Positions 1 through 12,307 of a DNA stretch of 64,000 nt are shown here, piece by piece. Both the position numbers and the translations under genes were made by a program. Within the stretch, counting starts at the first letter, position 1; each line of letters begins with the position of its first letter. Below the pieces are notes generated by a model. It saw only the letters and a list, made by a program, of their open reading frames with translations. It was not told the origin of the DNA and made no database searches. The DNA is from Motacilla alba alba (lineage: Eukaryota; Chordata; Aves; Passeriformes; Motacillidae), in NCBI RefSeq assembly GCF_015832195.1, contig NC_052019.1, forward strand, positions 5,069,685 to 5,133,684, written 5' to 3'.

Positions 1-1129
1 GTTGTGTGGGTTTTGTCAGATTTCCCCCTGGATTGTGCTCTACTCTGCCCCCCTTTGATGGCACAATACCCACAGAGCTCAGCAAAGCTGCATTAAAACA
101 AGGGAGGAATACAGAGCTGCTCTTCTCCACACACTCTGGCAGTCTGAGATTTAGGGATTTCGAAAGCTGAGGAAGCACCATGCTAGAAGACCAAGGAGAC
201 TTTCTCCAGATACAGTTCATTTTTAACCCATGTGCAACGTTTGCAACTAAATGAACTTCACTGAGGGGCTTCCTCAAATGCGAAAAAGAGATGAGCCTGA
301 TGTGCTGTACACAACACAGCCAGGGAATGTGATCCACTGCAGCAGCAAAAACTGAGATATATTGGAGTAGTTCACCCAGAAAAGGTGAAACCGAGGTGCT
401 CTGTGCCCTGGGTAGTCAAGGCAGCTTTTCTGCATCTGATATATGAGCTAACCAGTCACCAGCCTGTGCCCCAGGTCATCCTGCAGTGTGCAATGCTCTA
501 AAAATTCAGAGGGTCTGATTCACCACACCAGGCTCAACATCTGCTCTGCAGCTGCCTCTGAAGGAGCTGGGCACCTGCCTGGAGAATGAGGGGCACTTCT
601 AGCAAATGGCACACCTGACCTGCTTTGGCATGGGATGAATCACCTCCAAAATCCTCGGGCAGGCTGGTGCTCAGAGGCTGAGCCCTGTTTGCTCAGGTGC
701 AGCCCCAGCCTGTTCCCATGGCATACACACCTCAACCTGCCTGCTGGAGCACAAGAGGGAGGACAGGAAATCAGCTTCATGCCTGAGCCAGAAACCAGCA
801 GCATCAACAGAAGCTCTGCCACTGACTGCAGGCCTGATCTGAGGCTGCTGTCTCTGTGGCTCTCTAACGAACTTTGCCCACAACAGTTTTCAGTACTTTA
901 TGCTCCTATGACAAAATTCCCTTCTCCCTCCCCGAAACACCCTGAGGAACTGGTATACTCCAGATTTTATATTAATCTTCATTTTGAGGACTATGGATTT
1001 CTGAGGCTTTAATGGTTGGTATAGGTATTTTTCAGTCTCAACAGCTTTCACCAAAATGCTTTGCCTTTAAATCTCTTGGGGCTGCTGGGGTTTTTGTCTT
1101 GAAAGCAATGTTTGAGGGAGAGAAACAAA
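1..1129. other. Single-copy non-coding sequence
   Basis: I recognise no repeat family, RNA gene or convincing exon here. The longest open frame is 125 codons on the plus strand (635-1012). Two shorter frames run antisense to it, and it has no hydrophobic, low-complexity or domain pattern suggesting a protein. It ends where T/G-rich sequence begins. Confidence 0.6.
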
Positions 1130-1210
1130 TTGTGGATTTTTGGTTGATTTTTGTTGGTCTTGTTTTGTTTTGGGTTTTTTTGTTGTTGTTGGTTTTGCTT
1201 CAGTTTACTT
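1130..1210 (+). repeat. T/G-rich low-complexity tract
   Basis: A run of T stretches broken by single, paired or triple G with almost no C, including a short GTT repeat near 1180. It lies just before the CR1 copy that starts near 1242. The same composition recurs at 18.67 and 60.64 kb, and as its A/C-rich complement at 10.0 and 48.4 kb. Confidence 0.7.
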
Positions 1211-1241
1211 AGTTTTAAACCTAATCTTTCCGAAATAGTTT

Positions 1242-1532
1242 TAGAATGAGAGAGCCACAGAGTGGTTTGGGTTGGAAGGGACCCCACAGACAACCTTGTT
1301 CCACCCCCTGCCATGGGCAGGGACACCTTCCACTATCCCAGGTTGCTCCAAGCCCCATCCAGCCTGGCCTTGGACACTAACAGGGATCCAGGGGCAGCCA
1401 CAGCTTCTCTGGGCACCCTGTGCCAGGGCCTGCCGACCCTCACAGGAAAGAATTTCTTTCTAACATCTATCTTAAGCCTGCCCTCTGTCTACTTGAAGCC
1501 GTTCTCCTTTATCCTATGTCTGCATGCCTTTT
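1242..1532 (-). mobile_element. CR1 LINE, 3' fragment, minus strand
   Basis: The plus strand carries the reverse complement of the avian CR1 3' end in the usual order: a degenerate CACAGAGTGGTTTGGGTTGG block, then the GGGCAGGGACACCTTCCACT block at 1316-1335, the CAGGTTGCTCC block, and the segment that leads into the 3' end of the reverse-transcriptase reading frame. The element is therefore on the minus strand and severely 5' truncated, as is normal for CR1. It cannot encode a working protein. A 17-A run follows at 1593-1609 but is not part of CR1, which does not end in poly-A. Confidence 0.9.
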
Positions 1533-1612
1533 ATAGACAAAGAAATCAGATTTTTTTTTTTGTAAAATAGAAACAAAAAAAGGCACCAAACCAAAAAAAA
1601 AAAAAAAAAGTT
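1533..1612. repeat. Homopolymer-rich T and A runs
   Basis: A T10 run at 1552-1561 and an A17 run at 1593-1609 sit in A-rich sequence next to the CR1 fragment. They look like simple low-complexity sequence. Confidence 0.7.
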
Positions 1613-3414
1613 TGCTTAGGTACAATTTTTGTATTTTTGGTGTTCCAAAACCAAACCTAAACTAACAAAATAATAGCTTTTTTCAAAAAGATAACATGGT
1701 TTATATTCTTTAATGGAAAAACAACTTGCTTGTCACCTTGCAATTTTAACTCCACCATGATTTTCAATAAAAAGCAGTGTTGATACAGAAAGTTCAACTA
1801 TTTTTAGTGGAACAGTTCACAGTATCTCCCGTGCATGACAAAAAATGTTGTGTAGTTTAGCTTTAGTCATATTTTAAAATATGCATATTTGAAATTCTGG
1901 GGTGAAGACAAGGTGCTGCTTTTCATAGTCAAGATATTCAAGCTAAACTATGAAAAACACACACAGCTTCTCAGTCAAACACAAAGATAATCCCCAAAGA
2001 GATAAATTTTTTTGTATTTCTATTGCATGAAAAGGAGGAAGTCATAGTGGGGGAAAGCAGAGAAAGAACCATTGCAATGAAAGCAGAAGGTATCAGTAAA
2101 TGAGGTAGGAAAAAATAGCCCATAATCCCCATTATTATCTACAGATTGTAAAGCCCAACAGATGACATCCATGTTTAAAAAAACCCTCTACAAACAGCAG
2201 GGGACTTGTGAGTAAGCCAAATGATCAAATTGCACTTGCAGGTCTGTGGGGTTGCCTGTGAGCAGGAGTCAGTTCATTAACCCAAACGACCCACGGTGCT
2301 GCAAAATCAGATTATTGTTGGCTCTGCCATTCATCAGCTCCTCTCTCCCTGGAACTCCTGCTCCTACACAGGAAATAATTGCAGATTTACTGAGAATAAA
2401 GGGATCTGGGGGGCCTCTTGCTCTTCTTGATCACATCAGCATGTCCCAGCTCCACTGACACAGGGGGACTCACCAAGAGCTCCCATCTGCTTCTCTTCTG
2501 GCCAATTTAATTACTCAGAGCCCACCATTGTTCTGCCAAGGACCTGACTCCTCATAAAACATGTCTGGGAAGGTCTTCCTCTGGAAAAATAACTCAGAAG
2601 TGGATCTTAAGGCCCCAAGCTGGCAGTAGATGTGTTTGGGATGGAAATAAACAGCAGGTTCCTAAGAATGAGGGCTTGGGATAGCATCCCAGAATCGTGC
2701 ATATGGATTAAAAAGTTAAAAAGTCAAGAAATAGGCTGATTTTAAGATGATTCTTTGACTGTTACTGCTGGTGATACCTCAGGGTTTGACACTGTGATCA
2801 TGAAAATCCCTTTGAATCAGACACTTTATGTTTCTATTTTTTTCTGCTTTAAAGCCTTTGCTCCTACCTCACCGAGAAGGCAGAGTGAGGCAGAATGAGT
2901 AAATTATATCATATATTACCTTCTCACCACCTCACAAAAATTGCCATCATTTTCCAGAGTGGTTTTAAAACTTTAAAAAAGCAAATTAAGTAAAACTAAT
3001 TTTTATCAGTTCTTCTTTTTTTCTTTCTTTTTTAATTCATTTCTTTGCTGTTAACTTACTTGTTTTGATCGACTACAAAGCAGATTTGTCTTTGGAATTA
3101 AAAAAAATCCTAAAATTCTGAATAAAAGGGGTTGAAATTGAGGCAGTTTTTTGAGGCAGCTATGCTGACTTTGCGCTGTGAATCCCGAGGAGCACCCAAA
3201 AGGTTCCTTTCACCAGTGTTAGGAACAACCTCAGCTGAGAATTGTGGAAGAACCACCAGAGGAATCAACTTCTTAAGATTGTTTGAATACAGCCTTCATT
3301 ATGTTTTCTCGGTAAACCTGAAAATAAGAATGTTGTAGACAGAACACCCAGGAAGAATGTGTGCTTTTAACATTTACAGGCTTGAAAATTTGCTTTGCAA
3401 ATTGTTGTGGTGTC
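1613..3414. other. Single-copy AT-rich non-coding sequence
   Basis: I see no gene or repeat family here. A perfect 14-bp palindrome centred on ATGCAT lies at 1877-1890, immediately after a second 10-bp palindrome. Open frames are at most 70 codons. Confidence 0.6.
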
Positions 3415-4133
3415 TGTCCTGGTTTGAAAAGACAGGTGTCTGCTAAGAAAGGCAGGAGCCTCTCTTAAAATGGAAAATGTAAACCCCCTCCCTCCAAATT
3501 ATGATAATTTTGAAATTAAGGGGCTCTCAGGCAAACATATGGGAGTAGGAATAGCAGTTCTTTATTGGAAAAAAAAATGCAGTAAAACAAAACAACACTG
3601 ACAGAGTCAGAACAGGAGCTGACCCCCTGTGGGTCAGGGTGGTGGCAGCAGTGCCATTCCATGGTGGCTCAGCCCTCCTGCAGGGCCAGCTGTGGTTCTG
3701 CTGGAGCAGGGATCCTGGACAAGGGTGGAGCTTCCCTCTGAAGCTCCAGGGCTGCTGGAGATGGGCCTGCTCTCCCCCTGGCAATGCAGGGCAGAAGAAA
3801 GCTGCTCCTCTGGGAGTGCAGGGAGCAGAGGCTGCTGTGGTGTTCCCAGGGTCAGATTGTATCCAGGTAGGAATGCTTGGCTCCTGCCCTGGGCAGAGCA
3901 TCTCCCAGTGGGATGATGGAATTTGATCAGCCATGCAGGGACACTCACTGCCCATGAACAGAAGATAATTAGTAATTAATGGCCCATGAACAGAAGAGAT
4001 CTCCTGGAGGGAGGATTGGCTGTGGAAGAGCTAAAGAAAACTGCCCAATGAACAGCAGATAACTGCCCCACCTCTGACAGATGGAAATGGAACACACACC
4101 CCCAGCCACATCTCGCATTTGCAACCCAAGACA
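3415..4133 (-). mobile_element. Solo ERV LTR, family A, minus strand
   Basis: On the minus strand this block starts TGTCTTGGG at 4133 and ends CCAGGACA at 3415, giving the TG...CA ends of an LTR. An AATAAA polyadenylation signal followed by AGAACTG lies near 3560-3570 on the minus strand, close to the 3' end, which fixes the orientation. The flanks show an imperfect 5-bp target duplication (GTGTC at 3410-3414, GTGTG at 4134-4138). There is no adjacent retroviral coding sequence, so this is a solo LTR of about 719 bp. The block beginning TGTCCTGGTTTG is familiar from songbird LTRs, but I cannot name the Repbase family. The open frames of 95-142 codons inside it are incidental. Confidence 0.8.
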
Positions 4134-4200
4134 GTGTGGTAAAGCAGAGTTTCAAAAAAAAAAATAAAAAAAAAATTAAAAAAAAATCAGAAACTGGACA
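4134..4200. repeat. A-rich low-complexity tract
   Basis: Several A9-A11 runs separated by single T or other bases lie just outside the LTR at 3415-4133. This is simple sequence. Confidence 0.6.
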
Positions 4201-7200
4201 GGTTTGTCATGCTTCATCATAAAATGGGCACCAGGAATGCTGGTACATCATGCTCTGTCAAAGGGCCTGTCCTGCTGAAAAACTAGTTTGTGTTTCTAGG
4301 CCAGAGCTGTTATACCAGCCCACCTGAACCTCTGGTCTGGCAATCTCTGTCTCTCAAGGAGTCATTCAGTAATTTTTTTATGAGCTTCATGGGTGTTCAG
4401 GTAACCATTGTCAGCTTCAAAATCTCCAGCCTGCATCTACTCTTAGTGGTTACATCTCTTTAACTTGATAAGGTTTTTGTAGCTGTGTCTCTGTAAATTT
4501 CTTTCCCCAGCAAGTCAGTGCTCAGTCATGCATTACATCCTCTCTATGTCCCCAGAAATGCATTTTTGCTGGAAAATCACTGTGTTGTGAGGAGAAATCA
4601 AAATATGAGTATTGCATGAATTTTATTATAATTTAAAGCACAAAACGTGATCTTAGAAACCTTAACTTGGTTTTCCTTGTGATGGCAAAACAAGTTCCTC
4701 AAAAAGGCAATCCAGAAAAATTATCTGTGCATCCATTTGAAGCTGAGAAGCCAATTTGGTCCCCAGATTTAGACTCCTACTGCTGCAGAGGGGATGGGGT
4801 TGGTATGTAAAGCAGCAGGGCTGCTCCTGGCTCTGGCTGCATCAACGTCTGCATGGAGGCACAAAGCCCCCGATGTCCTTGTGCTGGGGGAACGTGCCAT
4901 GCAAGGAGAGGGAATGCCAGCTCAGAGCAGGCTCTCACCAGGATCTCTGCTTCAGAGGGAGCACATGGCACAGAGAGAGGCTGGAAACGCATGAGCTGCC
5001 TTTGGTGCTGCTACAGGACATTTACAGCAGAGGCAGCACATGGGACAATCTCTCTGCACATTAATTTTCATTTCTTCTCCTGGCCTTAGCCAGGAATCCA
5101 GATTGTTTTCTAGTTGTTTATTTTAGCTGAACTCATCTGCGAAGGCCCATTTCCATTGTATTTCCATTAGACACAGATGCTATCACTACATGCCAGTGCA
5201 TATTACCAAGCAATTAATCTCCAGAGTTATTATTGCCTGTTTTATTGAAATCAAATACTCTTGAGTTCAGAAAATTATGTAAAGGCTTGGAGCAGCTTAG
5301 CTAAATTCCATGCTGAAGGCACAATCCTCTTGGGAAAGGAATTCTCTCTAAAACTACAAGCCTATGCTGCTATCTTGTGTAATTTCACCCCAAAATAATG
5401 CATCACCTCCCACAGTTAATGTCTTTGCAAGCTACCCTGACATTATCACTCAGAGCTCTCACTCCTTTGCTACCCACTGTTAAACTGAAAAGTTCTTTTT
5501 TGTGCCATACACACAGGCCAGAGGTGACACAATTAAATAAATATGTTTGTCATAGAAAATTAAGATCAGTAAGAATTAAATGGCAGATAAATTAGGATTG
5601 GCAGCCTTTTCCCGAGGGAGCAAAAGATATGCTTCCTAAATTCAGTGAAGATTGTTCTCCCCTCAGCCTTTGATCTGCAATCTTCAATCAATATTTCCAT
5701 CTCTAAAGACAGCCAGTCCAGAGTTACAATATTTGTAAATATTGTTCTCACTTGGTGGGGTGGCCACAGGAAATGTGAGGGTGGGAAGTGAAACAAAGCT
5801 GTAATCAGCTCTTAGAAACATTACCAAAAAACTGGATTTTCCAAGAACAAAATCCTTACCAAGTGCTATTATTTTCCAGAGGAGTTGAAAGGAGGCAACC
5901 TGAGCTCCAGCCAGGTGGCAGCTGCAGGACCAAGGTCTCCTCCAAGGCTTCCCACCCCAGGACAGGACCCAAAGCAGGCCAGGACCACTCAGACAAGGTT
6001 TATTTTCTCTCACTGGAGAAGGGCTCCAGCTTGCCCAGCCGATTTCTAATACCCCTTCCAAAGCAAGAATTGCTTTTCCTGGGCTGCTGCAGCCAGGGAA
6101 CAGAGGCTGACCTTTTAATTCTGCCTCTAATGGCTTCCTCCTCCAGCCAGGAGGAAAGCAAAAGCATTTACATCTCCTGCCATCTACTTTAGAAATCTTC
6201 TCCCACATCTCTGTCCTGCCTCCACCCCTGTGGCACCCCTGTGGCACCCAAAGGTGGCAACTCTGGAAATTATTCATTTCCTCATTTCCTGGACCTGCTG
6301 TCCTGTCCTATGGAAAGTTGTCCCCTCCTCAGCTCTTCTACCTGCCCCTCCTGGATTGCAACAACACAGTCATATTAAAGTATCCCCAGATTGCTTCCAG
6401 ACTCTATTCAGCTTCTCAGTGTACCTCCTGCTCCTCTGTCCACTCTTCTCAAAACCCATCAGATGTTCTCATCTCCCTTCCCACACACAGCACTGAATCC
6501 AAAAAAGCAAATATCAGGAAATCACTCTCCTAAGGAAAGAAAAAAAAAAAAAAGAAATCAAGTCTTGAGATCTCTCAGGATTCTCCTCAAAGACAACAGG
6601 ATTGAAACAGCTTGACTTTGAACTCTGAACAACCTGGGCCTTTTATTATTTTTAGTACTACTCATGTATTTCCTTGTCATTGCTATTAATTATGCACACT
6701 GAAAGCACACTGAGTGTCTCACTGCACTGCAGGCACACGGGGTGAGCCAGAACATGTCCCTCTGTGCTTGTAGTGTAGCTTCTTAGGAGGGTTAGCTTTC
6801 ATTTGTCAGTTCAAACACGTTAATATTCAGACACTGCCATGGACATTATTTGTCTCTCTAGCTGATACCTGCTCCTGAACCAGCAGCAGAGAAGACAAGC
6901 TATAAAAAACATATCAAAAATGTCACCCTTTTTATTATGCCAGACCCTGTGTCACCATTCTGTTATCCCAGAAATGTTTGACTAAAGAAACATGCATTTT
7001 TTTCATCTTTAATTACAACAGTACGGCCACAGGACATACTGGAACTGCACTATCACCACACAGCAGACTGTGTTTGGAAAAGGTTTCTGAGGAAAACACA
7101 GAATTATCAAGAAGCTACATAGAACAGAATAGGTCAAATTAAGCAAATGGGCAACTAGGCTAAAATTAGCCAATGAAATACACTGCTGAGGGCTGTGTTG

Positions 7201-7449
7201 ATCAATTGTTGCTGTGCTTGAAGATCCAGCCTAGATCAGACACCTCTGCTCCAGGCTGTGTGTTGTCCCTGTCCCTGCACATCACCAATGTCCAGGCCTG
7301 AGTGGCAGGACTCTTCCAAATAAAGCGAGAACCACATTCCATAAATTGTGGCTTTGGCAACAGCTGACAGAAAGGGCATTCAAGTGCTCTACCTGTCCAC
7401 TGGTGCCATGTCCAAGGAAGAAAACTTTATTTCTGCTACTGAAAAGGCT
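4201..7449. other. Single-copy non-coding sequence
   Basis: I recognise no repeat family. The longest open frame is 197 codons on the minus strand (5684-6277), opposed by a 134-codon plus-strand frame (5788-6192). Neither has a recognisable motif, signal peptide or repeat, and both are within what chance allows at this composition. An AATAAA at about 7319-7324 has no associated LTR or gene that I can define. Confidence 0.55.
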
Positions 7450-7904
7450 GGGGAATGTGGGAACCCAGGACATCCCTCTGGGTGCCCTGGATGGCCTGAG
7501 CCAGTGGCAGGGGGCTCTGAGACCCTGGCATGCAGCCAAAGACACACCTGGGGTTTTGATCTTAGCCCGTGGAGCAAATTACCAACTCCGTATAAAGAAT
7601 TACAAATCACACAAAAGTTTAAGTAGCATAGTACAGATAATCACAAAGTGAAGGGAAGGATTTTTGAGTGTTGTACAAGGGGGTTTTAAGCCTTGTACAC
7701 AGGGGTTTGGATTTTGTACATGGGAGTCTGAGACTCTAAGATGGAGGAATCAAAGCGTGCCTTGTTTTTCTTCCTTCTTCTTCCTAGCCTCCATGATTTG
7801 GGTGATGTTGGCACTTTTAGATTGGTTTAGAATAGAAGCTGACTGTCTAACATAGGTGATAGCTATTGGAATGGAATTGTAAATACAGTACACATAGCTT
7901 TTAG

Positions 7905-7910
7905 TATAAA
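7905..7910 (+). promoter_or_regulatory. TATA-like box in LTR
   Basis: TATAAA in the U3 part of the family-B LTR, about 107 bp before its AATAAA. The matching position in the copy at 56 kb reads TATAAAA on the minus strand (56159-56165). This is a retroviral promoter remnant; activity is unknown. Confidence 0.5.
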
Positions 7911-8016
7911 AAATAGCACCAGCCTCGGGGGCGGGCAGAGAGTGTGCAGAGTGTGCCTCTGGCTGACCTGCTGAGCAGACCGCAGCAGCCCAGAAGAAAA
8001 TCTTAAGATAACACAC

Positions 8017-8022
8017 AATAAA
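8017..8022 (+). terminator. LTR polyadenylation signal
   Basis: AATAAA followed by CAACCTTGAG in the family-B LTR. The same AATAAACAACCTTGAG string is present on the minus strand of the copy at 56 kb, where AATAAA is at 56059-56064, so it is a conserved family feature. Confidence 0.6.
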
Positions 8023-8304
8023 CAACCTTGAGACCGGACGATTGAAGACTACTTCTTTAAAAGCACAAGTTGAAGCAAAGACTTTTCCACCTTTCGGAGT
8101 CACCCTGACCAGGGGGAGACTCTGACAGGGCAGCACAAGCAGCGACACAGGCCTTGATGTAGAAGTGAAATAAACCTGGACATGGAGCAAAGAGAGGGTT
8201 CAGTGTGTGCCTGGTGCCATTTTAGATACCTTGGAATGGTTCACCTGGCTTTGGATGCCTCTTCAGGCATTCCTGGGCCCTGCCAGCCTAAAGGTATCTC
8301 AGGT

Positions 8305-8368
8305 AGCACCTGGATGGAGCACTAACCTCACGTGGTGGAGCACCTGGATGGAGCACTAACCTCACGTG
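8305..8368. repeat. 30-bp direct duplication
   Basis: The 30 bp at 8305-8334 recur without change at 8339-8368, separated by 4 bp (GTGG). The identity implies a recent tandem duplication of period 34. It lies about 180 bp beyond the family-B LTR. Confidence 0.92.
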
Positions 8369-10000
8369 TTAAAGCAAATCAAGCCCACTCTGAGCCTCCA
8401 GCTTTCCTTCTATCCTCTTTTAAAATGGTCTAAAGGACACTGCTGTTTATCTCACAGAGTATATTCAGTTATAAATCACACGTACAAATGGACTGGAGGG
8501 TCCACACAGCCCAAAGGCCCTGGGTGCACCCCAGTGCCAGCTACTCAAACTCAGCCTGAGCAAGGCTCACTCGTCACCCTTGCGTTAAAAAAGAAAAGGG
8601 GTACAGCTGCCCTTAGTGCAAATAAGCCTTCAGAGCACACCTCAGAACAACCAGCTCACAGGCAGAGACCCCAAGGGAAAGACGTGGCAAAGTGCCAGCA
8701 GACAAAATCCAGGCTGGCAGTAGGAAATGGAGGCTTCCCAGCCAAACATCCTAATCCAGTGCTCAGGGCTTGACACAAATGAGAAAGTAACAGAGAAGCA
8801 AGGACACGTGGGAACCACTGCAAGTGCATTATAGATGAAGGATATCTGCGCTAATGATACCTGGAGACTTTGTAAAAAAGCAGTCCTACACCAGAACATT
8901 AATGATACAAGAGTCTATCTGAAGAAATCTTCCCAAACAAGAAGCTGGGGGATTAGATTTGAAAAGGGAACTCATTAAGAGAAACTTCCCTTATAAAATA
9001 AAGTAAAAATAGTTACAGGCTTTCTTTAGAACTTGGCACTCCTCTGTGTTATAGGCACTGAGGAGGTGATTTTTCAGAGTGACTGTAGACTTTTGCAATG
9101 TAGATTTGTACACTTGGGTGAGTCCCCATAGGTCCCCACAAACCCACCAGAGACAAATAGGCACTTTATCTCACTTTAAAGCAAGTTGCAAAATACAGCA
9201 AATTAATTGTGCCCTAAAAATGTCTCCTTTTCTTCCCATCAGCTGTGAAGAGATCCTTGGCTTATTAGCTGAGATGTGAGATGATCAGCACATATCCACA
9301 CTGAGAATATCTAATGTTTATGTAATGTAAATGTTACATGAAGTGTTTGGTTCTATCAGCTGTCTATGACAATGTTTCACACCATAGAGCCAATGCTTTA
9401 TGTTCCAGGAGTGCGCTTGGCTTTTGAGATTCTCTGCAGAAGTGGGCAGCAATGATTTCTTCAGCTCACACATTGTTTGAGACGAGAAAACACTTTCCCC
9501 CTTGTGTAGAGACAAAATGAAGGGGTTTTCAAGTTTTTCATAAGCCTCAAGGAAAATCAATGTAAGGTAGCCGCTGGCATGCCCTTTCAGGACTTTATTA
9601 AGAATCTTGGTGGTCTGTATTTAAATTTCATTTTCATCCCATTTGTCCTAAAGGGATACTGCCTGCTTAGCTGGGGTTTTGGCATCTTAGCCTTCAGGGA
9701 GTTTGTACTTCATTGGGATAGGGATTTTTACATGGAATTCTCTTATCTCAGAAGAATTGTCTTGTTTTCCTGTTACTGTGTGTCCCACTGACACAGGTAA
9801 GACATTCCAGTGTAGTTAAGTTGCCATTTACATGGGAATAATCTCATTTAATTGGACATGTAATAGTGCTGAGGTCCTTGTCTATTGATGCTGAAGGAGC
9901 AAAACAACTCCCTTAATTCACCTGATGTTTAAATTGTTAAACCAAAGCACCTCACCCTTGTGAATGAAATAACATCAAAAAATCCCAACCAGTTTTTAGC
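8369..10000. other. Single-copy non-coding sequence
   Basis: I see no repeat family or exon. Open frames reach 135 codons (8366-8773, plus) with no recognisable feature. Confidence 0.55.
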
Positions 10001-10065
10001 TAAAAACCAAGCAAACACCAAAACAAAAGAGAGGGAAAAAAAACCCAAAAAACCAACAGAGGCAA
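10001..10065. repeat. A/C-rich low-complexity tract
   Basis: A-rich sequence broken by CC and CCC, the complement of the T/G tracts found elsewhere in the window. The 74-codon plus-strand frame across it is rich in K, P and N only because of this composition. Confidence 0.6.
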
Positions 10066-12235
10066 AAGTGCACAAACAGAGGAATGTAGAAAATATGGTT
10101 GGTTTGTCAGCTCCTTCAGCCTCCTCTTCTCTTTCTTGGGCCATTATATGCAGATCATTCTTCTCCATGAGATGCTGTCACTAAAGCAAACCCTCAAATT
10201 ATTATGTTTCAGTCATTTATTGCAGAAGAAGGAGAAGAAAGCAATATTCAGCCTTCAGCAAATCTTCTGGAACATATTTAATAACTGCTGATTAAATAGA
10301 AATGGAGACTATCAAAGAAAGAATTTTAGAAGCTACAAATCTTTCAAAAGGACACTAAATTGCTGCTCCCTTTCCATCTGCAGAAGCAGTTTTGATTCCT
10401 CTACAACCCAAAGAATCATCTGGCTCTGAACTACCAGCTCTGTGTCCTGTCACAGCTGGTCCTCAAAGCAATTGTCCTTAAGTGACGAATTTCCTAAGTT
10501 CATGCTGGTGTGTTGCATAGCCCTCACTTTAAAGGCTGCTTTTCCCAATCAACCCCTTAAATCCTCAGCCAGAGGAAAGATGAGATCACCAAACAGTTGG
10601 CCATGTCCTAATATCTCCAAACACCATTATCCTTGTCCAGGCAGACTTGAAGAGAAATTTGAGATTTATCCAGCTCCTCATTCCTATGTTCTCATTGCCC
10701 ATCACCAACACACCTTAACAGCATCAGATCAAGCCACGTCCCTTGAAGTTGGCTTCTTTTAGGATCTAATTATAAAGCTCTAAAACTTAAGTGCTATTCT
10801 TTCCACTAACAAAACAGATTATTCAATATTGTTTGATTACTGTTAAAAGAGTAATTTTCCCTTTCAGGTTCTTTCCCCTCAATTTCTTCTAGATGATGAA
10901 TTCAAAACTGGGAATATTTAAGATGTGTAGCTCAAGCCACTGCAATTTCTTTATTATCCTTTATTTTTAAGAGAGAACAAACAAATCTCATGATATAAAG
11001 AAAAAATTAGGCAAGAACCTGAACCTGCTTTTTCAGCTTTACATGGGAATTATTCAGGGAGGACAAGAAAATTAGAAGGGAGTAGAGTGACCACAGGTCT
11101 CAGGGCAAGGGGCAGAAGGAAAATTGCCGATGAGAAAAAGTCATTGTCTTTGAACTTTGTCAGTTCAAAGAATGAATGACTTTTATTTAGGTTTTTCCTG
11201 GGAGGGATCCAAGAGGTTCCATGACAAACTGCATCCTCTGTTCCTCCAGTCTGTTAGACTATTGCCTTTCCAGCAATTTCTTAAATATTTTGAGCTCCAT
11301 CTCTCTCAGGAGGGTTTCAGATGTCCTGTGGGTATCATGAAACTGGGAGCAAGAGGAAATTCTGGAATCAGGACAGAGGAAAATCAGGTTGAGGGGAGGC
11401 TGAGATGATGCCTACAACAGGACCAGACATGCTGTGAGGTCCACTAATTTCTCTCACTTTTTTGAATAGAAGTTTCACACATTATGAAAAGACTTGGTTA
11501 CAAATCCCATCTGTTCTCTCCCACCTTTATCCTCTCCCAGTCACACATATCCCACATCACATCTAACCTCAGTCAATGAAAAACATAAAATTAAAATCAG
11601 CAATTAAACCATCTGTCTCATCTGAGATGCCTCCTGAAGAATGGATTAAATCACGTCCCTGGAGACCTCTGTGCCTCTCCATTTCTGGAGCACTGCCAGC
11701 AGAACACAGAGCCAAAGCCATGGAGAAGCAGCACTTTGGATATCAAGTGCAGTCTGCTCCCGACAGATTGTTGTAGTAGCTCTTGAGTAGCCCTCACAAT
11801 GCTTCCTTCATTCTTCTTTCTCAGCTGAGCTTAAAAATACCAAAAACAAAACCAAAAAATATGTAAATTAAAGGTTGTAGAAAAGAGGCTTTAGAAGCAA
11901 AGACATTTACACCTCCACAGTTAAAAAATAATCAGATGACATGGTAATGTTAGCTACAAAACCTCAGAAGACAAAGATCTGCTGAGAAATTCTGCACAGC
12001 TGTTTGCTTTATCTATAAACAATGAGTCTCCCTTCAGCTGGAGCCACGTGAATGCTCTGGTTCCACCCTGCAGGTGCAGAGAGACCTTCACATCCTCACA
12101 GTTTAATCTCTGAAGTTCAGTGAAGATGCATCCCATACAGACTGGCCTAGTAGCTTTTATACTGGCTTCTATCTTCTTAAAACTTTTTGAAACTCAGTAT
12201 TTTGAAACTCTTCTGCATTTTATAAATCAAATTGC
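10066..12235. other. Single-copy non-coding sequence
   Basis: I recognise nothing beyond ordinary single-copy sequence. The longest open frame is 106 codons (10442-10762, plus) with no domain signature. Confidence 0.55.
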
Positions 12236-12307
12236 AGATATAGATATAGATAGATAGTATAGATACAGATAGATATAGATATATAGATGATATAGATATA
12301 GATAGAT
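12236..12307. repeat. GATA-type microsatellite
   Basis: About 72 bp of AGATAT, GATA and related units, interrupted at several points (for example GTATAGATAC near 12258). The many GATA units are typical of an ageing tetranucleotide/hexanucleotide microsatellite. Confidence 0.92.

Larger units (their letters stand above)
7456..8127 (+). mobile_element. Solo ERV LTR, family B, plus strand
   Basis: The block begins TGTGGGAACCC and ends TCTGACA. It matches, in the opposite orientation, the LTR at 55946-56602. It carries a TATA-like TATAAA at 7905-7910 and an AATAAA at 8017-8022, the expected U3-R order for a plus-strand LTR. The flanks GGGGAA (7450-7455) and GGGCAG (8128-8133) agree at 4 of 6 positions, consistent with a decayed 6-bp target duplication. 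The length is 672 bp. No gag, pol or env homology is visible on either side, so it is a solo LTR. Several C/G-rich stretches have diverged from the copy at 56 kb. Confidence 0.82.

Noticed and set aside
5684..6277. 197-codon minus-strand open frame
   Set aside because: No recognisable motif or domain, opposed by a 134-codon plus frame; length is compatible with chance in 64 kb.
7319..7366. A further LTR ending near 7366 (AATAAA followed by ...CTGACA)
   Set aside because: No matching start, no second copy in the window and no target duplication found.
7282..7455. Extension of the family-B LTR upstream to about 7290
   Set aside because: Similarity to the sequence beyond the 56-kb copy is weak, while TGT starts and the 6-bp duplication of the 56-kb copy fix the boundary at 7456.
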